64,000 nt of DNA from Chitinophaga pinensis (GTDB lineage: Bacteria > Bacteroidota > Bacteroidia > Chitinophagales > Chitinophagaceae), in the NCBI GenBank assembly GCA_945862385.1, contig CAMAXV010000001.1, forward strand, positions 248,001 to 312,000, given 5' to 3'. Under the pieces are notes generated by a model. It was given only the letters and a program-made list of their open reading frames with translations, was not told where the DNA came from and did no database searches. This document shows, one piece after another, positions 18,232 through 26,817 of this stretch. Each line of letters begins with the position of its first letter. The stretch's first letter is position 1. Position numbers and translations under genes: made by a program.

Positions 18232-19877
18232 TAAAAAACTATTTCGAATTTGATTTCCTGATCTTTTCTCAAAACAATAACAGTTGCTTGTTCTCCTTTC
18301 TTGAATTTAGATAATGCCTGCATATATGATTCAACAGATGATGTTTTTATATCACCTAGTTGTTTTACAATATCGCCTGCTAATATACCTGCTTTTTTGG
18401 CTGGTCTATTATCAGAAACACCATCAACACGAACACCATTTCCACTGTATGAATAATCAGGCATGATTCCCATTGAAACACTGAAGCGTGTAGATGTGGA
18501 AGTTTGTTGCTCTCTGGTTTTTAAAAAATTAATTCTAGAACCAGATCTATCATTCCGTATAAGAAGCTCAATAAAACGAATAATCTTAAACATTCCTACA
18601 TAGTTTATCTTATCTGCATCATCAGATGGTTTATGATAATCAGTATGCAAGCCAGTAAAAAAGAAAAGTACAGGAATATCTTTTCTGTAAAACGATGTAT
18701 GGTCACTTGGTCCTGATCCACTTGAGTCTGTTTTTATTGAAAAATCAATTTTTTCAATGGAAGAAATCATTTTATTCCAAGAAGTACTTGTACCATAACC
18801 ACCAACTGTAATGGTTTTAGTACTATCGTTCATTCTTCCAACCATATCCATATTGATCATGTAGTTAACTGATTTAAGATCAATTGTAGGATTTTCAACA
18901 AAATATTTTGAACCATTCAAGCCTAATTCTTCAGCTGAAAAAGCAATAAACAAAAAATTATATTGTTTGGATTTACTGTTCTTTAAGATGAAGGCAAGTT
19001 CAATCAAACTTGCTGTTCCACTTGCATTATCGTCTGCGCCGTTATGAATAGTAGGTACACCACCCCTAATCATAGAATTTCCGTCTTCTCCATAACCTAA
19101 ATGATCAAAATGTGCACCTATTACTACTGTTAAAGGAGCTTTGTTGTCAATAAAACCAATAACATTTCTCGCCTTTCTGTATCGTGGTGAAACAGAAATA
19201 TTGAGATCTACAATATACTCTGATTCAGCATCAGGAAAAAAAATTTGTTTGGCCTTAACAGTTAGGTAGAATGCAGGAATTATAGAATTTACAGATCTGT
19301 CTTTTGGATCAAATTGAATATTATCATTCAAAGAAGATGTGTTATAAAAAATGACAAAGGGAACATTGTTATCTTTAGCTGATTTAAGTTTTGATGTAAT
19401 TACATGCTGTATATCAAAGTGAGGATTATCCTTATTATCGTTTAGATCATCTCCGAGATCTATTAACCAAGGCTGACCACTTTCATGAATTGCAGGTGTA
19501 ATATTAGATTTGAAATTGGCTTTTGGACTGTTAGAAAGTGGAAAAATGTCAGTACCAACTGTAGCTTTAATACCGTTAACAGTAAAAGATGAAATACCAT
19601 CAATAAATTTACCCTCATATATATCAAAAGGTTGATAAAAAGTAGAGTTATCAGTAGTTCCTTTGGGTATAAGACCGATTTCCTTGAATTTAGCTGAAAT
19701 GAAATTTGCAGCAAGAATCTCACCTGAATCACCTGCTCGTCTTCCTTTCAAATCGTCTGAAGCAAGATATGAAACCTGGGATTTCAGGTAACTGACAACC
19801 TTTTTGTCCTTATTAGATAGCTTTTGAGCGAATAGGTTAGATGAAATAAATAGAAGAAAAAGAAAAAACCTATACAT
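18231..19877 (-). CDS. Exported M28-family metallopeptidase with C-terminal PDZ domain
   Basis: Zinc aminopeptidase-type enzyme. Signal peptide (residues 1-17, ending FAQ), then a PA-like insert region (about 100-215) and the M28 core with metal ligands in GAHFDHLG, NGADDNASG, FSAEELGLNG and GPSDHTSFY. A PDZ domain (about residues 465-545, GIMPDYSY to the end) follows, as in other Bacteroidetes M28 proteins. It probably acts on peptides in the periplasm. First gene of a three-gene overlapping set on the minus strand; feoB diverges from it. Confidence 0.92.
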   Translation of the reverse strand: MYRFFLFLLFISSNLFAQKLSNKDKKVVSYLKSQVSYLASDDLKGRRAGDSGEILAANFISAKFKEIGLIPKGTTDNSTFYQPFDIYEGKFIDGISSFTVNGIKATVGTDIFPLSNSPKANFKSNITPAIHESGQPWLIDLGDDLNDNKDNPHFDIQHVITSKLKSAKDNNVPFVIFYNTSSLNDNIQFDPKDRSVNSIIPAFYLTVKAKQIFFPDAESEYIVDLNISVSPRYRKARNVIGFIDNKAPLTVVIGAHFDHLGYGEDGNSMIRGGVPTIHNGADDNASGTASLIELAFILKNSKSKQYNFLFIAFSAEELGLNGSKYFVENPTIDLKSVNYMINMDMVGRMNDSTKTITVGGYGTSTSWNKMISSIEKIDFSIKTDSSGSGPSDHTSFYRKDIPVLFFFTGLHTDYHKPSDDADKINYVGMFKIIRFIELLIRNDRSGSRINFLKTREQQTSTSTRFSVSMGIMPDYSYSGNGVRVDGVSDNRPAKKAGILAGDIVKQLGDIKTSSVESYMQALSKFKKGEQATVIVLRKDQEIKFEIVF

Positions 19878-19977
19878 ATTGAAGATTTATACAAAAATAC
19901 ATAGATGTTTTAATATACTTAAAGAGTGGTTATGAACGTTTTTACTTTATTCGTAAAGAAAGAAAAACTTTACAAAG

Positions 19978-19985
19978 TATATTTG
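19978..19985 (+). promoter_or_regulatory. Likely -7 element of the feoB promoter
   Basis: TATATTTG matches TAnnTTTG and lies only 10 bases before the feoB ATG, implying a very short leader. No clear -33 element or Fur-type operator was seen. Confidence 0.4.
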
Positions 19986-19995
19986 TGTATATCAG

Positions 19996-22113
19996 ATGGC
20001 AAAAAACCCACATATAGCGCTGTTAGGAAACCCAAATAGCGGCAAAAGCTCTCTTTTTAATCTATTAACCGGGCTAAATCAAAAAGTTGGAAACTTTCCG
20101 GGGGTAACAGTAGAAAGAAAAATAGGAAAACTTAAGATTCAGCAAAAAACTGAATGTAACGTTATTGATTTACCAGGAACATACAGTTTATATCCAAGAA
20201 GAACTGATGAGTGGGTTGCTTATAAACAGATTATGTCTCCTGAAAATCAGGAAGAAAAAGTGGACATAGCAATAGTAGTTGCAGATGCAAGTAATCTGAG
20301 AAGAAATCTGTTGTATGTTTCTCAGGTAATTGATCTTAAAATTCCAGTTATAGTTGTATTGACTATGATGGATATTGCAAAGAAAAGAGGCGTCAGAATT
20401 GACATAGATACCTTATCCAGGGAAATGCAGGTTCCAATCATAGCTGTTAATGCAAGAACGGGCAAAGGAGTGGATCAACTTAAATCAAGTATAGGAATAC
20501 TTCTACAAACAGATACTGTAGGAAATGATTTTTATAATATTCATGAATTAGCGGAAGATGCAATAGCTGAGGTAAAAAAACTAGATAATACACTCAGTAA
20601 TTATGGAGCTATTCATTATTTAATAAACCATGAGTCTTTTCAATTAAATGAGGAAAAACAGGCTGAAATAGAAAAAATTGAACTTAAGTACCAGTTTAAT
20701 CATACAAAAGTTCAAGCAGAAGATATTCAAAAGAGATATCAGAAGATTAGACTTGTAATGCAGAAATCTGTAGAAGAAAACAGTCCGGAGAAGCAGAAAA
20801 AGTTCTCTGAGAAACTGGATGATTTTTTTCTTCATAATACATGGGGTTATCTGATAATGGGCGTTGTTCTTTTTCTTTTATTCCAATCTGTCTTCTGGAT
20901 TGCTGAATATCCTATGAATGCTATTGAAGAAGGAGTTGGATATGTAGGGGGAAAATTAGGGGAAATTCTCCCTGAAGGATGGGTAACAGATTTATTGATC
21001 AATGGAGTATTAGCTGGATTTGGAGGAATAATTGTTTTTGTTCCCCAAATAATGATCTTATTTGGTTTAATAACCTTGTTAGAAGATACAGGTTATATGG
21101 CCAGGATAAGTTTTTTATCAGACAGGATAATGAGAAAAGTTGGTCTGAATGGAAAGAGTGTAATGCCCATGATAGGTGGTTTTGCATGTGCTGTACCAGC
21201 AATTATGAATGCAAGAAATATTGAAAACAGCAAAGAGCGCCTACTCACAATAATGGTAACACCATTTATGAGTTGTAGTGCACGTTTGCCTGTATTTACA
21301 ATACTCGCATCACTTGTGGTACCAAACGAATATATTTTCGGTGTTTTAAGCTTACAAGGTTTGGTATTGATGGGCCTATATGTTCTGGGAGTAGCAGTAG
21401 CTATGGGCGTTGCATACATACTTAACATATTTATTAAAATAAAAGAGAAAAGTTTTTTTATCCTTGAATTACCCATATACAGACAACCCCGTTGGAAAAA
21501 TATATTGATAACAATGATTGAAAAAGCTAAAGTGTTTGTATTTGATGCTGGAAAAATTATCATGGTTATTTCTCTTGTATTATGGGCTTTAAGTACTTAC
21601 GGACCTGCGGATAGGAGAAAAATAATAGAAGATACATACACAGAACAGGTAAGTAAAAACCCAGCTAATACAGAAGAATACGAACTTTTAAAATCACAGG
21701 CGTTACTTGAAAATTCCTATGCAGGTATACTTGGCAGGGCAATAGAGCCAGTAATAACTCCATTGGGATATGACTGGAAAATAGGTATCGCATTAGTCAC
21801 ATCATTTGCAGCAAGGGAAGTTTTTGTAGGAACAATGGCAACAATATACAGTGTAGGAGGTGATGCAGATGAAAACAGTGAAACTTTGCGCAATAAAATG
21901 GCTTCTGCAAAAAGACCAGATGGAACTCCAGTTTACACAAAAGCTACGGGTTATTCGTTACTCATTTTCTATTTACTAGCCATGCAATGTATGAGCACAT
22001 TGGCAATAGTAAAGCGGGAAACGGGTAGCTGGAAATGGCCTGTTATACAATTGATTTACATGACAGCAATAGCTTACTTCTTAAGTTTTGTGGTATATCA
22101 GTTATTAAGTTAG
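19996..22113 (+). CDS. feoB: Ferrous iron transporter FeoB
   Basis: GTP-gated ferrous iron permease of the inner membrane. G-protein domain at the N-terminus: G1 GNPNSGKS (residues 11-18), the NFPGVTVE switch, and G3 DLPGTYSL; the G4 position reads LTMMD. A helical spacer (about 165-270) leads to the membrane part with GFACAVPAIMNARN and PFMSCSARLPVFTILA, the two Gate motifs with conserved Cys. 705 residues is normal. feoA is 12.6 kb away rather than adjacent. Its end overlaps the HAD phosphatase gene on the other strand by 9 bases. Confidence 0.97.
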   Translation: MAKNPHIALLGNPNSGKSSLFNLLTGLNQKVGNFPGVTVERKIGKLKIQQKTECNVIDLPGTYSLYPRRTDEWVAYKQIMSPENQEEKVDIAIVVADASNLRRNLLYVSQVIDLKIPVIVVLTMMDIAKKRGVRIDIDTLSREMQVPIIAVNARTGKGVDQLKSSIGILLQTDTVGNDFYNIHELAEDAIAEVKKLDNTLSNYGAIHYLINHESFQLNEEKQAEIEKIELKYQFNHTKVQAEDIQKRYQKIRLVMQKSVEENSPEKQKKFSEKLDDFFLHNTWGYLIMGVVLFLLFQSVFWIAEYPMNAIEEGVGYVGGKLGEILPEGWVTDLLINGVLAGFGGIIVFVPQIMILFGLITLLEDTGYMARISFLSDRIMRKVGLNGKSVMPMIGGFACAVPAIMNARNIENSKERLLTIMVTPFMSCSARLPVFTILASLVVPNEYIFGVLSLQGLVLMGLYVLGVAVAMGVAYILNIFIKIKEKSFFILELPIYRQPRWKNILITMIEKAKVFVFDAGKIIMVISLVLWALSTYGPADRRKIIEDTYTEQVSKNPANTEEYELLKSQALLENSYAGILGRAIEPVITPLGYDWKIGIALVTSFAAREVFVGTMATIYSVGGDADENSETLRNKMASAKRPDGTPVYTKATGYSLLIFYLLAMQCMSTLAIVKRETGSWKWPVIQLIYMTAIAYFLSFVVYQLLS

Positions 22114-22719
22114 AAGACCACGAGAAATTAAATTGTTTTCCAGTTCAGATGCAGAAGTAAAATGAATGGATTTTAATCCAAAAATTTCGGCTGCAGTAAT
22201 ATTTCGAAGATTGTCATCAATAAAAATGGCATTCGATTTATCAATAGAAAATTTATTGATTAAAAGTTCATAGAAGTCATAAAAAGGTTTTCTTGTTTTT
22301 TCTTCACCAGAAACAAGTCTGCCATCAAACCAATGCAAAAATTCATACAAATCCAGTGCTTTGGGAAATGTTTCAGCACTCCAATTGGTTAAGGCATAAA
22401 ATTTAAACTTACCTGTTTTTCGTAAATTATTGAAAATAGACACAGTTTCTGAGATTGGTCCTCCCAACATTTCTTCCCAACGATCATAATAGGCCTCTAT
22501 TAGGCTCTTGAAGGCAGGATACTCATTAATTAATATGTTGTTAGCTTCGGATATCAAACGACCGCCATCCTGCTCTTCATTCCATTCAGCGGTACACACA
22601 TTATCGAAAAACCATTTTCTTTCAACAGGATCTGAGATAAGTTTTTTATACAGGTAATCCGGGTTCCAATCAATCAAAACACCACCAAGATCAAAAATTA
22701 TTGTATTTATCTGCGTCAT
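22105..22719 (-). CDS. HAD-superfamily (class IA, YihX-like) hydrolase
   Basis: Probable sugar- or nucleotide-phosphate phosphatase. Motif I is FDLGGVLIDW: the nucleophile Asp is present, and the second acidic residue of the usual DxD is replaced by Gly as in other YihX-type members. Motif II is the Thr-Asn in YALTNWS, motif III a Lys around EKTRKP, and motif IV IFIDDNLRN. Cap region between residues 18 and 95 is helical. Likely acts in the cytosol on a small phosphorylated metabolite. nadA lies 8 bases upstream on the same strand. Confidence 0.88.
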   Translation of the reverse strand: MTQINTIIFDLGGVLIDWNPDYLYKKLISDPVERKWFFDNVCTAEWNEEQDGGRLISEANNILINEYPAFKSLIEAYYDRWEEMLGGPISETVSIFNNLRKTGKFKFYALTNWSAETFPKALDLYEFLHWFDGRLVSGEEKTRKPFYDFYELLINKFSIDKSNAIFIDDNLRNITAAEIFGLKSIHFTSASELENNLISRGLLT

Positions 22720-22727
22720 AAAAGGAT

Positions 22728-23663
22728 TTAAACGAAAGCATTAGCCCTGCTGATATCTAACATTTTTTTTATGGGCACAATGGCTTTTGTAAGTATATCA
22801 ACAGACAATATCAGCTCTGGACTTTCTAATAATAATGCTTGATAGATTTTTTCCAGGGTATTTTTCTTCATATGTGGACAGTCATTACAAGCACAACTGT
22901 TATTAGGAGGTGCAGGAATAAAAATCTTATGAGGTGATGCAAGCATCATTTGATGTAATATTCCTGTTTCAGTAACAACAATAAATTTTTCTGCGGAATC
23001 CTGTTGCGTGTATTTGAGCAATTGTGTTGTAGAACCAATAAAATCTGCATATTCGAGTAATTCTGCCTCGCATTCCGGATGCGCTATAATTTTGGCTTCA
23101 GGAAACTCAACTTTTAAATTGAGTAGTTTTTCTATGCTGAAAATTTCGTGAACCATACATGCACCATTCCATAGTACCATATTCCTTCCTGTTTGCTTGT
23201 TGATATAAGCTCCAAGATTGCGATCGGGCGCAAAGATTAAAGGTTGATCTTCAGGAAAACTATTCACAATAGACATGGCATTACTGCTCGTGCAAATTAC
23301 ATCACTCAGGGCTTTAATTTCAGCAGAACAATTGATGTAGGAAATAACTTTATGATCAGGCAGGCTTTCAGTAAATTGTTTAAAAAGGTCAGGGGGACAA
23401 CTATCACTCAGCGAACAACCTGCATCAAGGTCTGGTATAAGTACTTTTTTATGCGGATTTAGAAGCTTTGCCGTTTCTGCCATAAAATGCACACCAGCAA
23501 AAACAATGATGTCAGCATCAACATTTTCAGCAACCTGAGCCAGTTGAAGGCTGTCACCCAAAAAGTCTGCAATGTCCTGAATGTCTGCTGTCTGATAGTA
23601 ATGTGCCAGGATAATGGCATTTTTTTTCTGCTTTAAATCTAAAATTTTTTCTCTCAGATTCAT
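22728..23663 (-). CDS. nadA: Quinolinate synthase NadA
   Basis: Iron-sulfur enzyme that condenses iminoaspartate with dihydroxyacetone phosphate to quinolinate, the first committed part of de novo NAD synthesis. Expected features are all seen: LAHYYQ near the start, DAGCSLSDSC, NCSAEIKALSD, HPECE, GSTTQLLKY, and a C-terminal CACNDCPHMKKN, giving the three Cys ligands of the 4Fe-4S cluster. 311 residues is full length. Its start codon forms the left border of the candidate replication origin, and a DnaA-box-like sequence touches it. Confidence 0.96.
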   Translation of the reverse strand: MNLREKILDLKQKKNAIILAHYYQTADIQDIADFLGDSLQLAQVAENVDADIIVFAGVHFMAETAKLLNPHKKVLIPDLDAGCSLSDSCPPDLFKQFTESLPDHKVISYINCSAEIKALSDVICTSSNAMSIVNSFPEDQPLIFAPDRNLGAYINKQTGRNMVLWNGACMVHEIFSIEKLLNLKVEFPEAKIIAHPECEAELLEYADFIGSTTQLLKYTQQDSAEKFIVVTETGILHQMMLASPHKIFIPAPPNNSCACNDCPHMKKNTLEKIYQALLLESPELILSVDILTKAIVPIKKMLDISRANAFV

Positions 23664-23773
23664 GTGAACAACTCCTGTATTAATTATATATCTATTCTTT
23701 ATTTATAAAATACCTATTACTATTACGGCTGTGGAAATGTGAACAACTTAAAAATAATCCGCTTTATTAAGAG

Positions 23774-23802
23774 CTATCCACAAATATCCACAATAATTCA
23801 CA
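23774..23802 (+). repeat. Three DnaA-box-like 9-mers in 10-bp phase
   Basis: CTATCCACA, ATATCCACA and TAATTCACA follow one another with their starts at 23774, 23784 and 23794. Same orientation and one helical turn apart, as expected for a DnaA filament nucleation array. Confidence 0.65.
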
Positions 23803-24053
23803 AACTATGTGATTTAATCAACGTCCTGTAAACAGGAAAACAGGGTAATCTAATTAACAATCCAAAAAATCTTTACTTAAACTATCAACATTTAAAATAA
23901 GCCGGAAATCCTGTGGAAATCTTATGAGCAAAATGTGATTAAAAGGATAAATTACAACCAACCCACAAAAAGACAGTAACAAGGTATGCGAAATACACAA
24001 TCACGGAGACTCAAAAAGGGCAGAAATTAACAGGAATTCGGTTTTATCCACAA

Positions 24054-24084
24054 TTTGTTAATAACCATTTTTACCCTATTTTTG
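24054..24084 (+). promoter_or_regulatory. Bacteroidetes-type promoter of the ppiD-like gene
   Basis: TTTG at 24054-24057 and TATTTTTG at 24077-24084, separated by 19 bases, match the -33/-7 consensus TTTG - N19 - TAnnTTTG. The perfect DnaA box at 24044-24052 lies right beside the -33 element, so DnaA binding could affect transcription. Confidence 0.6.
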
Positions 24085-24112
24085 CCACCCACTATATTAA
24101 TATAAGAAGGAT

Positions 24113-26236
24113 ATGTCAATTATTCAACAAATCAGGGACAAAGCAGCAGTTTTACTGACCACGATGATCGCAATAAGCCTTATCGGTTTCCTCGTTCAGG
24201 ATGCCTTTATTGGAAAAAGCGGAAATATGTTTGACGGACAAGCAACTTCTGCAGGAACAATCAATGGTAAAAAGGTAGATATCATTGAATTCAACAATAA
24301 GGTTAACCTGGTTGAGCAAAATTACAGGTCTCAGGGAATGCAGACCAATGAAATGATGACACAAAGCATCATTGAAAATGTATGGAACGGATACATTCAG
24401 GAAGAAATCATCCAATCAGAAGCTGCGAAACTTGGACTTACCGTAACGCCAAAGGAAATGGGAGCGGTTTTGTTTTCTGAAGAAGCACCACAGGAGTTCA
24501 GACAACTCTTTACAGACCCTAAAACTGGTGGTTATGACATCAATGCTGCAAAAAACTGGTTCAACAACCTCAAAAAAAGTGCAAAGGCTGAAGATGTTAC
24601 TAATATTACTGCGCAGTTGATTTATCCGATTGAAATAAACCTCCTTACCCAAAAATATACATCGCTGTTCACTCAGGGTTCATATGTTCCAAAATGGATG
24701 CTTGAGAAGATGAATGCAGACAATGCCTCTTTTGCAACAGTAAGCTATGTTGGTGTACCCTATACAACTGTGGCAGACAGTACCATTAAGGTTACTGATT
24801 CAGAAATAAATGAATATGTTAAGGCACACAAGGATGAATTTAAGCAAGAGCATATAAAAAGTATAGCTTATGTGTCATTCGACGCCAACCCAACTGTTGC
24901 GGATTCACAAGCTGTTGTAAACCAATTGGTTAATCTTAAATCTGCTTTTCAGGAAGCCTCAGATGCCAAGGCCTTTGTAACAAGGAATAACACACAGCTG
25001 CCCTATTTTGATGGCTTTGTACTCAGTTCTAAAATGCAGATGTCTGCAAAAGATGAAATCGTTGCAATGCCTGTAGGTCAGGTTTTTGGTCCATATTTAG
25101 ATGGTGGTGCATTTGTACTGGCCAAAAAACTAGATAGAAAAACTTTACCAGATTCTGTCAAGTGCAGACATATCCTTGTAGGCATTACAGATCCGCAAAC
25201 AGGTCAGCTGCGCAGAACAGACAGTGCTGCCAAGAAAACAATTGACAGCATTTACACGGTTTTGAAAGAAGGGGGTGATTTTGGTACCCTTGCCTTAGCT
25301 TACAGCGACGATCAGGGTAGCAAGTCTAACGGTGGTGAATACAATTTCTCTTCACTTGATATGAATCTTGATCCAGAATTTGCAAATTTCATCTTCAACA
25401 AACCAACAGGCTCAAGAGAGGTTGTAAAAACATCCTTTGGGTATCACATTATTGAAGTGTTGAATCAACGTAATTTTGAAGAAGCTTATAAGGTTGCCTA
25501 CCTTTCTAAATCTATTGTTCCAAGTGAAACAACAGATATTACAGCTTCTACAGCAGCAACACAATTTGCGGCACAGGCAAAAGATATGAAAACATTTGAT
25601 GAAGCTGCTTCCAAAATGAAGCTGAACAGAAATACCGCTGATAATATCAGAGAAATGGATTATTCAGCAGGAAATCTTCAATCTCGTTCACTTGTTAAAT
25701 GGATATTCGAGAATAAGCCAGGTACTGTTTCAGAACCAATAGATCTCAAAGATCAGTATGTAGTGGCCATTGTAACCAATGAAATAAACGAAGGTGTTCA
25801 ACCTGCTACTGTAGCGCGCGTATTGGTAGAACCAACCCTCAGAAACAAAAAGAAAGCAGAACAGCTTGCTGCAAAAGCAGGATCTGAGAAAAACCTCGAC
25901 AAACTGGCTTCCCTTTTTGGTGGAATTTCGGGTAAAGTTGACACACTCAGGTTCTCTGATCCGTTTGTTCAAAATTTAGGTACAGAAACTAAGGTTATTG
26001 GTGCAGCGTTTAATAAAAAGAACTTGTCTAATACATCAGGTGCTATTGACGGACAAAACGGCGTATATTTTATCCGTGTTGATCAGGTTGGCGCACTTCC
26101 TTCAGCTGCTGTAGACCTGAATGGTCAGAAGAAAGCAATGGAGGGTCAAATAAAACAATACGCTGGTTACAGCACCATGGAATCTCTTCGTAAATCAACT
26201 AAAATAGTTGACAAAAGAAGAGAAGCCGGATACTAG
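24113..26236 (+). CDS. PpiD/SurA-like peptidyl-prolyl isomerase, membrane-anchored
   Basis: Envelope folding factor. One N-terminal membrane anchor (about residues 12-30) is followed by a SurA_N-like chaperone region, and a parvulin (PPIC) domain from about residue 347 (VKCRHILVGI) to 450 (SFGYHIIEVLNQ). A second, degenerate parvulin-like region may follow around 555-680. 707 residues resembles PpiD-type proteins of Bacteroidetes. The periplasmic part likely assists outer-membrane protein folding. Single gene with its own promoter and terminator, reading away from the candidate origin. Confidence 0.9.
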   Translation: MSIIQQIRDKAAVLLTTMIAISLIGFLVQDAFIGKSGNMFDGQATSAGTINGKKVDIIEFNNKVNLVEQNYRSQGMQTNEMMTQSIIENVWNGYIQEEIIQSEAAKLGLTVTPKEMGAVLFSEEAPQEFRQLFTDPKTGGYDINAAKNWFNNLKKSAKAEDVTNITAQLIYPIEINLLTQKYTSLFTQGSYVPKWMLEKMNADNASFATVSYVGVPYTTVADSTIKVTDSEINEYVKAHKDEFKQEHIKSIAYVSFDANPTVADSQAVVNQLVNLKSAFQEASDAKAFVTRNNTQLPYFDGFVLSSKMQMSAKDEIVAMPVGQVFGPYLDGGAFVLAKKLDRKTLPDSVKCRHILVGITDPQTGQLRRTDSAAKKTIDSIYTVLKEGGDFGTLALAYSDDQGSKSNGGEYNFSSLDMNLDPEFANFIFNKPTGSREVVKTSFGYHIIEVLNQRNFEEAYKVAYLSKSIVPSETTDITASTAATQFAAQAKDMKTFDEAASKMKLNRNTADNIREMDYSAGNLQSRSLVKWIFENKPGTVSEPIDLKDQYVVAIVTNEINEGVQPATVARVLVEPTLRNKKKAEQLAAKAGSEKNLDKLASLFGGISGKVDTLRFSDPFVQNLGTETKVIGAAFNKKNLSNTSGAIDGQNGVYFIRVDQVGALPSAAVDLNGQKKAMEGQIKQYAGYSTMESLRKSTKIVDKRREAGY

Positions 26237-26265
26237 AAACAGACTGCTCATGAGAAAACAACAGC

Positions 26266-26298
26266 TCAGCCACCTCACAAGGGTGGCTGACGCATTTT
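26266..26298 (+). terminator. Terminator after the ppiD-like gene
   Basis: A 9-bp stem, TCAGCCACC (26266-26274) with GGTGGCTGA (26282-26290), 7-base loop, then CGC and a T-run. Confidence 0.75.
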
Positions 26299-26301
26299 TG
26301 C

Positions 26302-26309
26302 TAACTTTG
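26302..26309 (+). promoter_or_regulatory. Likely -7 element of the DUF2480 gene promoter
   Basis: TAACTTTG fits TAnnTTTG, 4 bases before the ATG at 26314; the transcript would be almost leaderless, so this is tentative. Confidence 0.3.
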
Positions 26310-26313
26310 TAAG

Positions 26314-26817
26314 ATGGATGAGATAAGAAATAAGGTTGCCGAAAGTGGTTTGATTACTCTTGATCCAGAAAAATATTATCCGGTAAAAGAACCACAAACA
26401 TTTGATATAAAAGACTTTCTGTACAGGGAGATGCTGTTACGGGAGAAAGACTTCAGGGAGTCTATGGACCAACATAACTGGGCTCAATATCAGAACGCTC
26501 ATGTTGTAGTGTTTTGTTCTTCGGATGCTATCATTCCTTTATGGGCATACATGCTTGTTTCTTCAAAACTGATGGGTATTGCTGGAAAAGTAACCGTGGG
26601 ATCGGTAGATGAAGCCATAAAAAGCGATTTTCTTGAACAAATTCACAGTATAGACAGACAGGTATTTGCTGATAAACGCGTTATCATCAAAGGTTGTGGG
26701 GAAAAAGAAATTCAGCCTTACGCTTATGAGGCCCTTGCATCACACCTTTTGCCAGTGGTCAAATCCCTGATGTATGGTGAACCCTGCAGCACAGTTCCCA
26801 TTTACAAACGAAAATAA
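26314..26817 (+). CDS. DUF2480-family protein
   Basis: Cytosolic protein of unknown function found mainly in Bacteroidetes. Features seen: LDPEKYYP near the N-terminus, DIKDFLYREMLLREKDFRE, VVVFCSSDAIIPLWAYMLV, and a closing region KGCGEKEIQPYAYE with GEPCSTVPIYK. No signal peptide or clear membrane helix; the hydrophobic part around residues 63-85 looks buried rather than spanning. 167 residues is the family norm. It ends one base before the convergent kdsB gene. Confidence 0.82.
   Translation: MDEIRNKVAESGLITLDPEKYYPVKEPQTFDIKDFLYREMLLREKDFRESMDQHNWAQYQNAHVVVFCSSDAIIPLWAYMLVSSKLMGIAGKVTVGSVDEAIKSDFLEQIHSIDRQVFADKRVIIKGCGEKEIQPYAYEALASHLLPVVKSLMYGEPCSTVPIYKRK

Larger units (their letters stand above)
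23664..24112. other. Candidate chromosomal replication origin (oriC)
   Basis: A 449-bp gene-free AT-rich stretch between divergent nadA and a ppiD-like gene. One perfect DnaA box TTATCCACA is at 24044-24052. Near matches (one mismatch) are at 23774-23782, 23784-23792 and 23794-23802, same strand and exactly 10 bp apart; reverse-strand matches are at 23663-23671, 23730-23738, 23738-23746, 23912-23920 and 23934-23942. A run of nearly pure A/T at 23679-23713 could be the unwinding element. dnaN is 4.3 kb away and a parS cluster 17 kb away, both usual for origin regions. No dnaA gene is in view. Alternative: a plain AT-rich promoter region. Confidence 0.7.
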
